Shown: positions 1 through 8,312 of the stretch, one piece after another | Numbering within the stretch: position 1 is the stretch's first letter | Layout of the letters: each line of letters starts with the position of its first letter | Origin: Candidatus Palauibacter polyketidifaciens | GTDB taxonomy: Bacteria > Gemmatimonadota > Gemmatimonadetes > Palauibacterales > Palauibacteraceae | DNA length: 64,000 bases | Assembly: GCF_947581785.1 (NCBI RefSeq) | Contig: NZ_CANPVO010000015.1 | Span: 276,133 to 340,132 of the forward strand | Direction: 5' to 3' | Notes under the pieces: model-generated | What the model was told of the DNA's origin: nothing | Database searches by the model: none | Seen by the model: the letters and a program-made list of their open reading frames with translations, nothing else | Translations under genes and position numbers: made by a program

Positions 1-794
1 CGGCCGACCGCCGCACCGATCAGCCGGACTTCGCGCACGCGGGAGAGGTCGCCGGACGCTACGCGGGCCTGCATGGCACCGCTCGACAACCGGAACTCGA
101 ACGCGGCGCCGGACTCGAGTGGGGACACGAACTCCTGGCCGTTGCGCCGGATGGACACCCTTCCGGATTCGGAATCCGATGCGTGGATCGTGTAGGTGAG
201 CCGCCCATAGACGCGGGCGAGCGAGCCGGGCTCGGGCATCACCGCGAAGCCTCCGCTCCAGCCGCTCGTGCGGCGAAACCACCGGGTCGACACGCGATTC
301 GCGCGATCCGCTCCGGCCGCCCGGCAAGCGGTCTCCGCTGCCGTCGAGACACTGGAAGCGGGCGTGAATCCGTCCGCGTAGACCCAGGCCGCCGAGTATG
401 GCCCGGAGAGCGCCGTGCCGCGCCACCTGGACGGGATATTCGCGGCGGTGGAATCGTAGGCGAAGAGATCGATGGAGCCGCCGCTCGCCGTGTCGCAGAC
501 GACCGCCTTCAAGACGTCCACGCGGACGGACACGGTGTCGGGCGTCGCAAGGAGCAGGTCGCCCGGCCCGGCACCGCGGATCTCCGCTCCCATCCCGTCG
601 GACAGCGCGCGTGCAATCTGCGAGGCCTGGATGGCATCCTCGTTACGCAGGTGGAAGCGGCTCTGACTCACCAGCAGGCCTATGGCCAAGCCGATGAGCA
701 AACCGGCGCCTGCCAGCGCGACGAGCATTTCGGCGAGCGTGAACCCTTCCTCGCCGCAGACTCCGGCGGGCGCGAGACGGCGCGGAACGCTCAC
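1..794 (-). CDS. PilW-like minor pilin/pseudopilin (partial, runs off the left edge)
   Basis: Open from a GTG at 794 to the window edge with no stop, so the C-terminus is missing. The N-terminus has a class III prepilin leader: a basic stretch, then EEG|FTLAEMLVAL at about residues 15-26, with the conserved Glu five residues after the predicted cleavage site and a hydrophobic N-terminal helix. The body (about 265 residues seen) is beta-rich and resembles PilW/GspJ-type minor pilins. The start overlaps the stop of the preceding pseudopilin in a GTGA, so it is translationally coupled to it. It should be cleaved by PilD and act in pilus priming or assembly in the inner membrane. Family assignment rests on the leader and the neighbours. 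Confidence 0.8.
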   Translation of the reverse strand, partial: MSVPRRLAPAGVCGEEGFTLAEMLVALAGAGLLIGLAIGLLVSQSRFHLRNEDAIQASQIARALSDGMGAEIRGAGPGDLLLATPDTVSVRVDVLKAVVCDTASGGSIDLFAYDSTAANIPSRWRGTALSGPYSAAWVYADGFTPASSVSTAAETACRAAGADRANRVSTRWFRRTSGWSGGFAVMPEPGSLARVYGRLTYTIHASDSESGRVSIRRNGQEFVSPLESGAAFEFRLSSGAMQARVASGDLSRVREVRLIGAAVG

Positions 795-1159
795 GGCGCC
801 GCGGGCAGCGGGCGGGGCCGCGAGAGAACGATCTCGAGTTCCGCCTCCGGGGCCGGCGGCAGCGACACCGTCACGCGGGCGTGCTTGAGCCGCAACGACC
901 GTGCGGTCACGGTCCGCGACACGCCGAATCGACGTCCGCCGATATCGACACCGCCCGTGTGGGAGGCCGCGGCAGGATATCCGGCCCGGACAAGCGACTC
1001 CACGGCGTTTCGACCTGCGAGCGCGTGCTCCGTGTCCCACGCCGCCCGGAGCGCCTGCGAACGGATCCCGAGTACCACGCCCGCCGCTCCGAGGACCCCG
1101 ACGGACGTCACGACGATGGCCATCAGGACCTCGACCAGGCTGAAGCCGGCGGTTTTCAA
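791..1159 (-). CDS. PilV/GspI-like minor pilin
   Basis: 122 residues. The leader is very short: MKTAG|FSLVEVLMAIVVTSVG, with cleavage expected after Gly5 and Glu at +5. The start codon is TTG, chosen because it overlaps the upstream stop as TTGA and directly gives the typical PilV leader; no other start would keep the motif near the N-terminus. The helix is followed by a short variable globular part. Size and leader fit PilV/GspI minor subunits. It lies between FimT-like and PilW-like genes, the usual order of minor pilin cassettes, and is coupled at both ends (TTGA upstream, GTGA downstream). Role: part of the initiation complex at the pilus tip. Confidence 0.8.
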   Translation of the reverse strand: MKTAGFSLVEVLMAIVVTSVGVLGAAGVVLGIRSQALRAAWDTEHALAGRNAVESLVRAGYPAAASHTGGVDIGGRRFGVSRTVTARSLRLKHARVTVSLPPAPEAELEIVLSRPRPLPAAP

Positions 1160-1623
1160 TGTTCAAAAGGTACCGGGCGAACCCGGCCCACGAAGTTCGA
1201 CACCAGCCGAATGCCCCGGTCGCCGCGATACAGGTAGACGCTGCCGGGGGATCCGTGTCCTCGCGCGTTGAAGCGGAGGGTGGAGGGCTGCAGCCGCACC
1301 GAGTCGAGCCGGCCTAGAGTGTGCCTCCCGAGGTCGACGCGAGACAGCAGTGAACCCCCTTGCCGCGATACCTCGAGCCGGGTTCCCGCAAGCGTCACCG
1401 CGGTCGGCGCATGGGTCGCCATGGCGTGGAGACGTGCCAGTGCGAGTTGCGACTCCGCTACCCTGGCGGCTCGCGTCAGGCTGAAACGGTCGAGGGGGTT
1501 GCGAGAGATGATGAAGGCCGCGGCCAGGCCTGTAACCGCCAGCGCGACCGCGACCTCCACCAGACTGAACCCACTCCGCCCTGTGGGGGATCCACGCGAT
1601 CTACCTGATCCGTCTTGCTGCAC
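1156..1623 (-). CDS. FimT/GspH-type pseudopilin
   Basis: About 155 residues from a GTG at 1623, preferred over an upstream TTG at 1656 because GGGAG sits six bases before it. Leader residues RSG|FSLVEVAVALAV mark a prepilin peptidase site with Glu at +5; the hydrophobic helix follows. The C-terminal half (...GSPGSVYLYRGDRGIRLV) matches the GspH/FimT pattern where a conserved Gly-rich strand precedes the end. It heads the minor pilin cassette after the major pilin and overlaps the PilV-like gene. FimT proteins are minor pilins; some bind DNA during natural transformation, which would suit the ComEA-like gene in the same operon, but DNA binding is not shown by the sequence. Confidence 0.8.
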   Translation of the reverse strand: MQQDGSGRSRGSPTGRSGFSLVEVAVALAVTGLAAAFIISRNPLDRFSLTRAARVAESQLALARLHAMATHAPTAVTLAGTRLEVSRQGGSLLSRVDLGRHTLGRLDSVRLQPSTLRFNARGHGSPGSVYLYRGDRGIRLVSNFVGRVRPVPFEH

Positions 1624-1701
1624 GGGGTGCTCCCTTTCGTGAACGAGCGTTGGCAACTCTTTCCGTAAGGATCGCGCCCCGTATCAACGGCGCATCAACC
1701 G

Positions 1702-1720
1702 GTGTCGCGCGAAGCGACAC
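1702..1720 (-). terminator. Hairpin right after the pilA stop codon
   Basis: A perfect 7 bp stem (GTGTCGC/GCGACAC) with a 5 nt loop begins at the pilA stop. There is no clear U-run behind it, so it may attenuate transcription into the minor pilins or protect the 3' end of pilA mRNA rather than terminate fully. Confidence 0.4.
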
Positions 1721-2145
1721 TAGCAACTGGTGGCCTCGATGATCTGTCCGACGGCTCCCGAGGCGTTCGCGGACGACGAATTGACGCACCACGTGTTCGG
1801 CGAGGATGCGTGTTTCGCCGTGATCTGGTAGCCGTCCGTATAGGCGGTCACCGCCACCGTGATGTTCGTGCTGGCCTGAAAATCCGGTGTCCCGTCGCCA
1901 TCCAGGTCCGCGTCTCCGCCGGCGGCCACGCTGACGGCGGCATACGCCTGGTGGTTGAAGAAGTACGCTTCCTCCGCCGTCATCATGTTGCGAAGGTCGC
2001 TCTGCGCGGCGGCGTCGAACGCCTTCTCCTTCGTACTTGTGAACTGCGGAATCGCGATGGCCGCGAGAATGCCGATGATGACGACCACGATCAGCAGTTC
2101 GATCAGTGTGAACCCCTCCGTACCACCCTTCGTCGTTCTCCTCAT
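1720..2145 (-). CDS. pilA: Type IV major pilin
   Basis: 141 residues from the ATG at 2145, which is preceded by a purine-rich GGAGAGGG; the reading frame is open further upstream but the extension is not pilin-like. The leader ends in GGTEG and is followed by FTLIELLIVVVIIGILAAIA, the textbook type IVa pilin N-terminus with Glu5. The globular domain ends with a Cys pair (CVNSSS...ATSC) expected to form the C-terminal disulfide loop. A short Asp/Gly-rich turn (DADLDGDGTPD, about residues 83-93) could bind calcium, as in some pseudopilins. Assembled by PilB/PilC, retracted by PilT, all encoded upstream in the same direction. Confidence 0.95.
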   Translation of the reverse strand: MRRTTKGGTEGFTLIELLIVVVIIGILAAIAIPQFTSTKEKAFDAAAQSDLRNMMTAEEAYFFNHQAYAAVSVAAGGDADLDGDGTPDFQASTNITVAVTAYTDGYQITAKHASSPNTWCVNSSSANASGAVGQIIEATSC

Positions 2146-2254
2146 CCCTCTCCTCACTTCCGCCCGGGGTTGGATCTTCGGCAGCACCTCCGGTGGGGCT
2201 GCACGGGCCGCGGTGCCGGCTGCGCGCCGGCGACCGCGGACGGTTACCCCATAA

Positions 2255-2716
2255 TTAGAGGTCGTCCGGCAACGGGGTATCAACGTCCCAATCCGGCGGT
2301 TCATCGAAGCCCGTGGCCGCACGTATTCGGCCACGCCGCACCGACAGCGTCAGCGAATGCACCCGCCCGGCGCCATCGCGGAGCGGCAGGCGGGTGTCCT
2401 CCGTCCCGGCCGATGGCTCGGCAGGCGGCAACCCCAGCGCGCGCAACGCCTCCGGCACGGTGTCGAACCCCTCCGCGAAGGCGGCGGTCCACGACCGGAC
2501 GAGTTCCGGACCGCCGACCCCGCTCGGCCTGGCTCGCAGACGCAACGTCCAGTTCGGAGCCTCGAAACGCAGCCACCGGTCCTCCCCGGCGCGCCGATCC
2601 GTCTCCGGGCGTCCGTACCGTTCGAAGGCCGCATCGACCGACTGACCGAGGAGGTCCCTTACGCAGGGCGCCGTCCCGCCCTGGATCGAATCTTCGTCGT
2701 TTGTGCTCGCGGGCAT
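2255..2716 (-). CDS. Unknown protein between pilC and pilA
   Basis: 153 residues, acidic, without signal peptide or membrane helix. I do not recognise the family. The N-terminal part (LLGQSVDAAFERYGRPE, about residues 22-38) has the G-x-S-x-x-x-x-x-x-x-G-x-P pattern seen at the start of BamE/SmpA-like small domains, but this is weak. Proteobacterial pil loci do not usually have a gene here, so it may be a lineage-specific pilus accessory or regulator. Another frame is also open over 2301-2768 but has a less natural composition. The start lacks a clear ribosome binding site, so the exact N-terminus is uncertain. Confidence 0.6.
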   Translation of the reverse strand: MPASTNDEDSIQGGTAPCVRDLLGQSVDAAFERYGRPETDRRAGEDRWLRFEAPNWTLRLRARPSGVGGPELVRSWTAAFAEGFDTVPEALRALGLPPAEPSAGTEDTRLPLRDGAGRVHSLTLSVRRGRIRAATGFDEPPDWDVDTPLPDDL

Positions 2717-2789
2717 GCGGCAAGAAGAGGAACGAGGTGAAACCCCGCAAGCCGCGAGGGGGGTGCATCCCGCGATGTCAGCGGCGACG

Positions 2790-3887
2790 TCACTGGATCG
2801 CGTTGATGAGTTCGAAGATGGGGAGGTACATGGCGATGATCATCCCACCGACGAGACCTCCGAGGATCACGATGAGAATGGGCTCCAATATCCTCAGCAG
2901 ATTCTCCGCGCCGGCATCGACTTCGTCGTCGTAGAAGTCGGCGATCCGGGCCAGCATCCCATCGAGATCTCCTGTCTCTTCTCCGACGTGAATCATTCGG
3001 GCCACCATGGGTGGGAAGGCCCGGGTTTCGCGCAGTGGCCGGGCAATGGAGTCACCCCGCCGGATCGCGTCCCGACTCGCCTGTATCGCTTCCTGGATCA
3101 CGCGGTTCCCCGCCGTGCGCGCCGTGATCTCGAGTCCCTCCAGAATCGGAACGCCCGACGAGAGCAGCGTTCCCAGGGTCCGTGTGACGCGGGACACCGC
3201 GGCCTTCCGGATCAGCGAACCGAGAACCGGCAGTTGCAGCAGCATTCGGTCGAAGTGCCGCCGACCCGCGTCCGTGACGATCCAGCGGCGCAGCATCAGG
3301 GCCGCGCCGACCGCCACGGCCAGCAGCACCCACCACCAGTTCTGGACAATCCCCGAGAGACGGATGACCACGCGGGTCGGAAGGGGGAGCGTCGCATCGA
3401 AGCTCGCGAACACGGTCTCGAACGTCGGGATCACAAAGAGGAGGAGCGTCGCAACGACGGCCATGGCCACCGCGAGCACGACGGCGGGATAGAGCATGGC
3501 GCCCTTCACCTTGCGGCGGACCTCCTCGCTCTTCTCGAGGAAGGTGGCGAGGCGGTCGAGAAGCCCATCCAGCCTGCTCCCCGACTCTCCGGCATGGACC
3601 ATGTTCACGTAGAGCTGTGAGAAGACGCGGGGGTGTCTGCCGAGCGCGCCGGCCAGGGTGTTCCCGGCCTCGATATCGCGAAGCGTGTCGCGGGCCACCT
3701 GCCGAAGCGCGGGGTTCTCCGCCTGGAGCGCGAGGGTTTCGAGCGTCCGGGTGAGTGGCAACCCTGCGCTGGTCATCACCGAGAACTGCCGCGTGAAGAG
3801 TACGAGATCACGCGTCTTCACCCGTGCCGGCGGCGCGAAGATGCGCCGCCGCACGCGCCGGCCCATGTCCGCCAGGACGGACGTCAC
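2790..3887 (-). CDS. pilC: Type IV pilus inner-membrane platform protein PilC
   Basis: 365 residues with two T2SSF (GspF) domains: the first at about 25-150 (FTRQFSVMTSAGLPLTRTLETL), the second at about 225-350, each followed by membrane segments (about 155-180, 190-205 and the C-terminal hydrophobic run ending MYLPIFELINAIQ). It binds the PilB and PilT ATPases and carries pilin in and out of the fibre. The usual PilC N-terminus of roughly 40 residues before the first GspF domain is short here: an in-frame stop lies about 75 bases upstream of the GTG start, so it cannot be extended much. Located directly after pilT in the operon. Confidence 0.93.
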   Translation of the reverse strand: MTSVLADMGRRVRRRIFAPPARVKTRDLVLFTRQFSVMTSAGLPLTRTLETLALQAENPALRQVARDTLRDIEAGNTLAGALGRHPRVFSQLYVNMVHAGESGSRLDGLLDRLATFLEKSEEVRRKVKGAMLYPAVVLAVAMAVVATLLLFVIPTFETVFASFDATLPLPTRVVIRLSGIVQNWWWVLLAVAVGAALMLRRWIVTDAGRRHFDRMLLQLPVLGSLIRKAAVSRVTRTLGTLLSSGVPILEGLEITARTAGNRVIQEAIQASRDAIRRGDSIARPLRETRAFPPMVARMIHVGEETGDLDGMLARIADFYDDEVDAGAENLLRILEPILIVILGGLVGGMIIAMYLPIFELINAIQ

Positions 3888-3992
3888 GGGCTCTCGACCG
3901 GGAGAGGGGCGGACCGACCGCCAGCCCCCACATCATCCACCCCACGCCATCGCCGGCGGCCGGTCCCTGCTGCCCCCCTCACGTCGACTCCG

Positions 3993-5081
3993 TCACCGTG
4001 CGGATCTGTCCGGCGCGGACGTGCTCGCCATCCGACGGAATTCGGCGGCATCGGAGGTGATCCGGAGGCATTCGTCGAAGTGCACCTGCCGTCGGACATA
4101 GAGCCGGTGGAGCGCGTCGTTGAGGGTCCGCATGCCGAACCTGCGCGCGGCCTGCATCGCGGAATGGATCTGATGGACCTTCGCCTCCCGGATCAATGCC
4201 CGAACCGCGGGCGTCGCGACGAGAATCTCGCAGGCCACGACGCGGCCGCCGCCCTGCGCCCGGCGAAGCAGCGTCTGGGTGATGACGCCCTCGAAGACGT
4301 GGGCAAACTGGGCGCGCACCTGCTCCTGCCGGTGTGACGGGAACGCATCGATGATCCGGTGGATCGACGCCGCCGCCGAACGCGTGTGCAGCGTGCCGAG
4401 CGCAAGGTGCCCGGTCTCCGCGACGGTGAGCGCGGCCTGGATCGTCTCGGGATCCCGCAATTCGCCAATGAGGATGACGTCGGGGTCCTGCCGCAGCGCG
4501 TAACGGAGGGCGTTGGCGAAGTCGGGCGTGTCCTGCCCGATCTCGCGCTGGTTCACGATGCAGCGTTTGTGTGGATGCACGAATTCGATCGGATCCTCGA
4601 TCGTCACGATGTGGCCGGCGCGGGCCGTGTTGATGCGGTCCACCATCGCCGCCAGCGTCGTCGATTTGCCCGAGCCGGTGGGGCCCGTGACCAGCACGAG
4701 TCCGCGCGGCTTGTCCGCCAGCCGGCCGACGACCGATGGAACGCCCAGTTCACGCAGGCTTGGGATCTCCACCGGCACGCGGCGGATGGCGCACGCCACG
4801 CTTCCTCGCTGCCGGAACAGGTTCGCACGAAAGCGGGAGAGGCCGGGAATCGCGAAGCCGAAATCGAAGTCGGGCTCGCCCGCGACACGCGCGCGCTGGT
4901 CCTTCGAGAGCATCGAACGGCCGAGAGCCGCGGTATCCTCCGGGTACAGCACGCCGTCCGCACGACTGTCCGTGAGGTCGCCGTCGATCCGGAGCTTCGG
5001 GCATTCGCCCGCCGTCAGGTGCAGATCGGACGCACCCCGTTCGACCATCTCGCTCAGCAGTTCAACCAGACGTGCGTCCAT
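3993..5081 (-). CDS. pilT: Twitching/retraction ATPase PilT
   Basis: 362 residues from the ATG at 5081, ten bases after the pilB stop. N-terminal PAS-like part, then Walker A GPTGSGKST (about 133-141), Asp box (TIEDPIEF), Walker B (DPDVILIGELRD), and the His box GHLALGTLHT. The C-terminal helix ALIREAKVHQI corresponds to the AIRNLIRE retraction motif of PilT, separating it from PilB and PilU-type proteins. It is a hexameric cytoplasmic ATPase that depolymerises the pilus, giving twitching and DNA uptake. The order pilB-pilT-pilC is the conserved core of type IVa loci. Confidence 0.95.
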   Translation of the reverse strand: MDARLVELLSEMVERGASDLHLTAGECPKLRIDGDLTDSRADGVLYPEDTAALGRSMLSKDQRARVAGEPDFDFGFAIPGLSRFRANLFRQRGSVACAIRRVPVEIPSLRELGVPSVVGRLADKPRGLVLVTGPTGSGKSTTLAAMVDRINTARAGHIVTIEDPIEFVHPHKRCIVNQREIGQDTPDFANALRYALRQDPDVILIGELRDPETIQAALTVAETGHLALGTLHTRSAAASIHRIIDAFPSHRQEQVRAQFAHVFEGVITQTLLRRAQGGGRVVACEILVATPAVRALIREAKVHQIHSAMQAARRFGMRTLNDALHRLYVRRQVHFDECLRITSDAAEFRRMASTSAPDRSAR

Positions 5082-5091
5082 GCGGCCCCGC

Positions 5092-6648
5092 CTACGCCGG
5101 CGTCTCTCTGAGCACGTCTTCGAGTGTTGCAATCCCCGTTCTCACCTTGGTGAACCCGTCCTGTCGCAGGGTGATCATTCCTTCGTCGACGGCGCAGCGC
5201 TCGATCTCCTCCGAGGATGCGCCCGCCAGAACCAGCCGGCGGATCGCGGGAGACATCGGAAGGACCTCATACAGGCCCTGACGACCCGAATACCCCGACC
5301 CGCCGCACGAATCGCAGCCCGCGCCGCGGTAGAAGGCGCCCTTGCCCCGCCTGCCCGTGTCCAGTCCGACCGAATTCAGGATCTCGGGTGCGTAGCTCGT
5401 ATCGACCCGACAGTCGGGACAGATCCGGCCGACGAGCCGCTGGGCGGTGATGACCTTCACGGCGACGGCCACGTTGAACGCTTCGATCCCCATGTCCACG
5501 AGTCGCGTCGCGGTCGAAGCGGCGTCGGTGGTATGGAGGGTGGAGAGCACGAGATGGCCGGTGAGCGCGGCCTTCACGGCGATGCCGCCCGTCTCGCGGT
5601 CACGGATCTCGCCCACCATGAGGATGTTCGGGTCCTGTCGCAGGAAGGCTCGAAGCGTCGTGGCGAAGGTAAGGCCGATCTTCGGACGAACCTGGACCTG
5701 GTTGATTCCCTCGATGCTGTACTCGACCGGATCCTCGGCGGTCATGATGTTCGCCTCGGGCGTGTTGAGTCTCGCGAGCGCGCTGTAGAGCGTCGTGGTT
5801 TTCCCGGACCCGGTGGGACCTGTGACCAGAACCATGCCCGAGGTTTGCGCGATCGCCGCGAGCAGCGCTCGCTCCGCCCGCGCCTCCATCCCGAAGGATT
5901 CGAGGTCGAAGGCCTGCCGCTCCCTGTCGAGGATTCGAAGGACGACCTTCTCACCGAACAGCGTGGGAAGCGTCGAGACCCGGAAGTCGATGCCCCGGTC
6001 GGCGACCGGCAGGCGGATCCGGCCGTCCTGGGGTATCCGGCGCTCCGCGATGTTCAGGTCCGCCAGGATCTTGAGGCGAGACGTCAGGGCCGCCGCCATC
6101 CGGAAGGGCGGGCGCATGATTTCGCGCAGTCTCCCGTCCACGCGATAGCGAACGCGAAGCTCACTTTCGTACGGCTCGAAGTGAATGTCCGAAGCACCGC
6201 GATGGACCGCATCGACGAGGATGTTGTTGATGAGCCTGACGGCCGGTTCCTCACCGGCTTCGGCCGAATCTGCCTGGACCGGCGATGCCTGGGCCGGCGA
6301 TGCCTGGGCCGGCGATGCCTGGGCCACCCCTTCCGCGCGCCCGCCGCCCCGCGTCGTGGCGGCTTCGTAGCTCCGGTCGATCCTTTGGCGCAGCGTGTGT
6401 TCCCCCGCTCTTACAGCTTCGATCTCGAACTGGGTGAGGAACTCCAGGTCGTCGATGAGCGCCGCGTCGGACGGGTCCGCCATTGCCACGGAGAGCGTCC
6501 GACCGGCGCGCCGCAACGGGAGCACGAGATGCCGGCTCGCGAAGTCCGCCGGGATGAGGCGAAGGACGCTGGGATCCGACGCGAGCCGCTTCCGCCTCGA
6601 GGCCGGAGTGTCCGTGGCTGGCGTGTCCGTGGCAGGCATGGGCGTCAT
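5092..6648 (-). CDS. pilB: Pilus assembly ATPase PilB
   Basis: 518 residues from the ATG at 6648, which overlaps the ComEA-like stop as ATGA. A short MshEN domain (about 25-95: VLRLIPADFASRHLVLPL) is followed by a low-complexity linker made of AQASP repeats, then the ATPase: Walker A GPTGSGKTT, Walker B (DPNILMVGEIRD), His box (GHLVLSTLHTTDA), and the tetracysteine zinc module CPDC...CDSCGGSGY that is typical of PilB/GspE. It powers pilus extension. The MshEN domain may respond to cyclic di-GMP, as in MshE, but the binding residues were not checked in detail. Confidence 0.94.
   Translation of the reverse strand: MTPMPATDTPATDTPASRRKRLASDPSVLRLIPADFASRHLVLPLRRAGRTLSVAMADPSDAALIDDLEFLTQFEIEAVRAGEHTLRQRIDRSYEAATTRGGGRAEGVAQASPAQASPAQASPVQADSAEAGEEPAVRLINNILVDAVHRGASDIHFEPYESELRVRYRVDGRLREIMRPPFRMAAALTSRLKILADLNIAERRIPQDGRIRLPVADRGIDFRVSTLPTLFGEKVVLRILDRERQAFDLESFGMEARAERALLAAIAQTSGMVLVTGPTGSGKTTTLYSALARLNTPEANIMTAEDPVEYSIEGINQVQVRPKIGLTFATTLRAFLRQDPNILMVGEIRDRETGGIAVKAALTGHLVLSTLHTTDAASTATRLVDMGIEAFNVAVAVKVITAQRLVGRICPDCRVDTSYAPEILNSVGLDTGRRGKGAFYRGAGCDSCGGSGYSGRQGLYEVLPMSPAIRRLVLAGASSEEIERCAVDEGMITLRQDGFTKVRTGIATLEDVLRETPA
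6271..6325 (-). repeat. 15 bp tandem repeat inside pilB
   Basis: Three full units of TGCCTGG(A/G)CCGGCGA and a partial fourth, in frame, coding for AQASP-type pentads in the linker between the MshEN and ATPase domains. Unit length is a multiple of three, so copy changes would alter linker length without frameshift. Confidence 0.85.
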
Positions 6649-7316
6649 CGCGTCCCCGCGCATACCCGTTCCCGGAAGCGGGCCAGGGTGCGTGCCCCGA
6701 TGCCCTGCACGCGCGTGACGGCCTCGGGCGTCTCGAACAGCCCGTTCTCGCTTCGGTCCTCGATGATGCGGGCCGCGAGGGCGGGCCCGATGCCGGACAG
6801 GCTTTCGAGTTGTGCCGGACTCGCCCGATTGAGATCGATCCGTGCGCCTCCGGGCGGACATCCCGGGGACACCGACGCGACGGGAGCGGGAGCCGAGCGT
6901 GGCGCCCCGCGCTCGAAACGGAGGTACGGCGCGAGGCGACGCGCGGTGACCTCCCCCACGCCAGGGACCCGCTCCAGGTCGGCGGTTCCGCTGAACGGAG
7001 CACGTTCCCGTTCCTCGATGAGAGCCTCCGCAAGGCTCGGCCCGACGCCGGGCAACCGGCGCAGTTCGTCGGCCGGGGCGCGGTTCACATCGATCTGCTC
7101 CCCGTCGGCGAGTGGCGTCTGTGCCCGCTGCTCCCGGGTCAGGGCGGCGACGACCTCGCCCTCGACGCCCTCCAGATCCGTCGCGGGGTCGATCATTTCG
7201 AGACCGTGTACCCGCCCGGGCTCGGGCGCGAGGAGGGTGCGAGCGATGAGGCTCGTTCCCACGAGTACCAGCGCCGCGCCCAGCGCCTTGCGTTCCGCGC
7301 GATTCAGATCCCACAC
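6645..7316 (-). CDS. ComEA-like membrane-anchored double helix-hairpin-helix protein
   Basis: 223 residues from a GTG at 7316, chosen because a strong GGGGAGG lies just upstream; the frame extends to 7382. One N-terminal membrane helix (about 9-30, ALGAALVLVGTSLIARTLL) anchors a periplasmic part with two separate ComEA-type helix-hairpin-helix modules: IDVNRAPADELRRLPGVGPS (first) and IDLNRASPAQLESLSGIGPA (second), joined by a further HhH (VPGVGEVTARRLAPYL). ComEA binds incoming double-stranded DNA in the periplasm during transformation. Its ATGA overlap with pilB ties DNA uptake to the pilus. Two modules instead of one is unusual for ComEA; HhH pairs also occur in other DNA-binding proteins. 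Confidence 0.85.
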   Translation of the reverse strand: MWDLNRAERKALGAALVLVGTSLIARTLLAPEPGRVHGLEMIDPATDLEGVEGEVVAALTREQRAQTPLADGEQIDVNRAPADELRRLPGVGPSLAEALIEERERAPFSGTADLERVPGVGEVTARRLAPYLRFERGAPRSAPAPVASVSPGCPPGGARIDLNRASPAQLESLSGIGPALAARIIEDRSENGLFETPEAVTRVQGIGARTLARFRERVCAGTR

Positions 7317-7441
7317 CCCACACCTCCCCGCCCGATTCGGGACCGATTCCTGTTTCTGCCCGAGGATCGGGGAGCGGATCAACTCGTCGTCAAACGGTCA
7401 TCCACGGACGTGTGGGAAGACGCCGGAAAGCGCCGGAAGGG

Positions 7442-8173
7442 TCAGAAGATGAAGGTGATCTCGGCCCAGCCGTCGACGGGGTTCCCGTCGCGCAGCGCGG
7501 GCCGGTACTCCCACGCCCGCACCTGTCGCATGATGTCGCGGTTGAACCCCTCGTCCGGGGTCGGGGGATCCAGTTCGACGAGGCCCGGGCGCCCGGTGGC
7601 GTCGACGAAGACGCGCACCGTCACCTCCATCCCGCGCACGGAGCCGGGGGGGTCCCAGTGCGGCACGACGGATCTCGGGATGGGCGACACGTAGCCGTCG
7701 CCCTCGCCCCCGCCCACCCCCTCTTCGCCGGGACCGATCCCCGCCCCGCGCCCGGGCGACGGCGCCGGCGCGCCGACGGGGAGCAGTTCGGAGGACACCT
7801 CGATCTCCGTCTCCCGGATCTCGATCTCGGGCATGTCGACGGCGAGGACGGGCCGCGGGGGTGGAGGGATCTCGATCCGCCGGGGCACGGAGACCCGTAG
7901 CGCTCTCAGTCCGCCCCCGCCGGCGGGGAGATCCGGATCCACGCCGGGCCGGGCCGCCGCCTCGAACTCGGGCGCCGGGCGCACCCACGCGAAGAAGAGG
8001 AAGGCGTGCAGGAGCGCGGAGGCGAGCATCCCGCCCCACCACACGGCCCGCTCCCGGCCGCGGGAGCGCGATGACGCCCCCCGGTATCGCCAGTCCGGCC
8101 GTTTCCTTGTCGTCGTGCGCACAGCTCCGATCCGACTCCAGAATGGTCCCGAGGCCATCCGGGACGGCGTCAC
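7442..8173 (-). CDS. TonB-family energy transducer
   Basis: 243 residues at most (GTG start; later starts at 8158 or 8122 are also possible). After a basic N-terminus there is a single membrane helix (about 45-65, WWGGMLASALLHAFLFFAWV), then a Pro-rich periplasmic stretch (IEIPPPPRPV), a Gly-rich linker and a TonB C-terminal domain (VTVRVFVDATGRPGLVELDPPT...EYRPALRDGNPVDGWAEITFIF). The domain pattern V-x-v-x-G-x-v/p...A-x-x-W-x-Y-x-P-a-x-x-G-x-p-V is clear. It would transmit proton-motive force to outer-membrane receptors. No ExbB/ExbD is nearby. It is first in the pilus operon direction, about 125 bases upstream of the ComEA-like gene, and may be a separate unit. Confidence 0.8.
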   Translation of the reverse strand: MTPSRMASGPFWSRIGAVRTTTRKRPDWRYRGASSRSRGRERAVWWGGMLASALLHAFLFFAWVRPAPEFEAAARPGVDPDLPAGGGGLRALRVSVPRRIEIPPPPRPVLAVDMPEIEIRETEIEVSSELLPVGAPAPSPGRGAGIGPGEEGVGGGEGDGYVSPIPRSVVPHWDPPGSVRGMEVTVRVFVDATGRPGLVELDPPTPDEGFNRDIMRQVRAWEYRPALRDGNPVDGWAEITFIF

Positions 8174-8312
8174 ACGGCGGTCAGCGGCTCTCCGCCGAGA
8201 TATCGTACGGAACGCCGCCCTTCCGGGTTCCCGGCGCTTGCCGGCCCGTCAGACCCACCGGCACATTGTGCGCCACCCGACACGTCTCCATCAGGAGCCA
8301 TCTTCCGCCTCC

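Noticed and set aside
2301..2768. An alternative frame over the unknown gene between pilC and pilA
   Set aside because: The frame 2255-2716 has a more natural composition and a coherent domain-like layout.
4513..7452. A 979-codon plus-strand open frame opposite pilT, pilB and comEA
   Set aside because: Shadow frame with unnatural composition; the opposite strand holds well-supported pilus genes.
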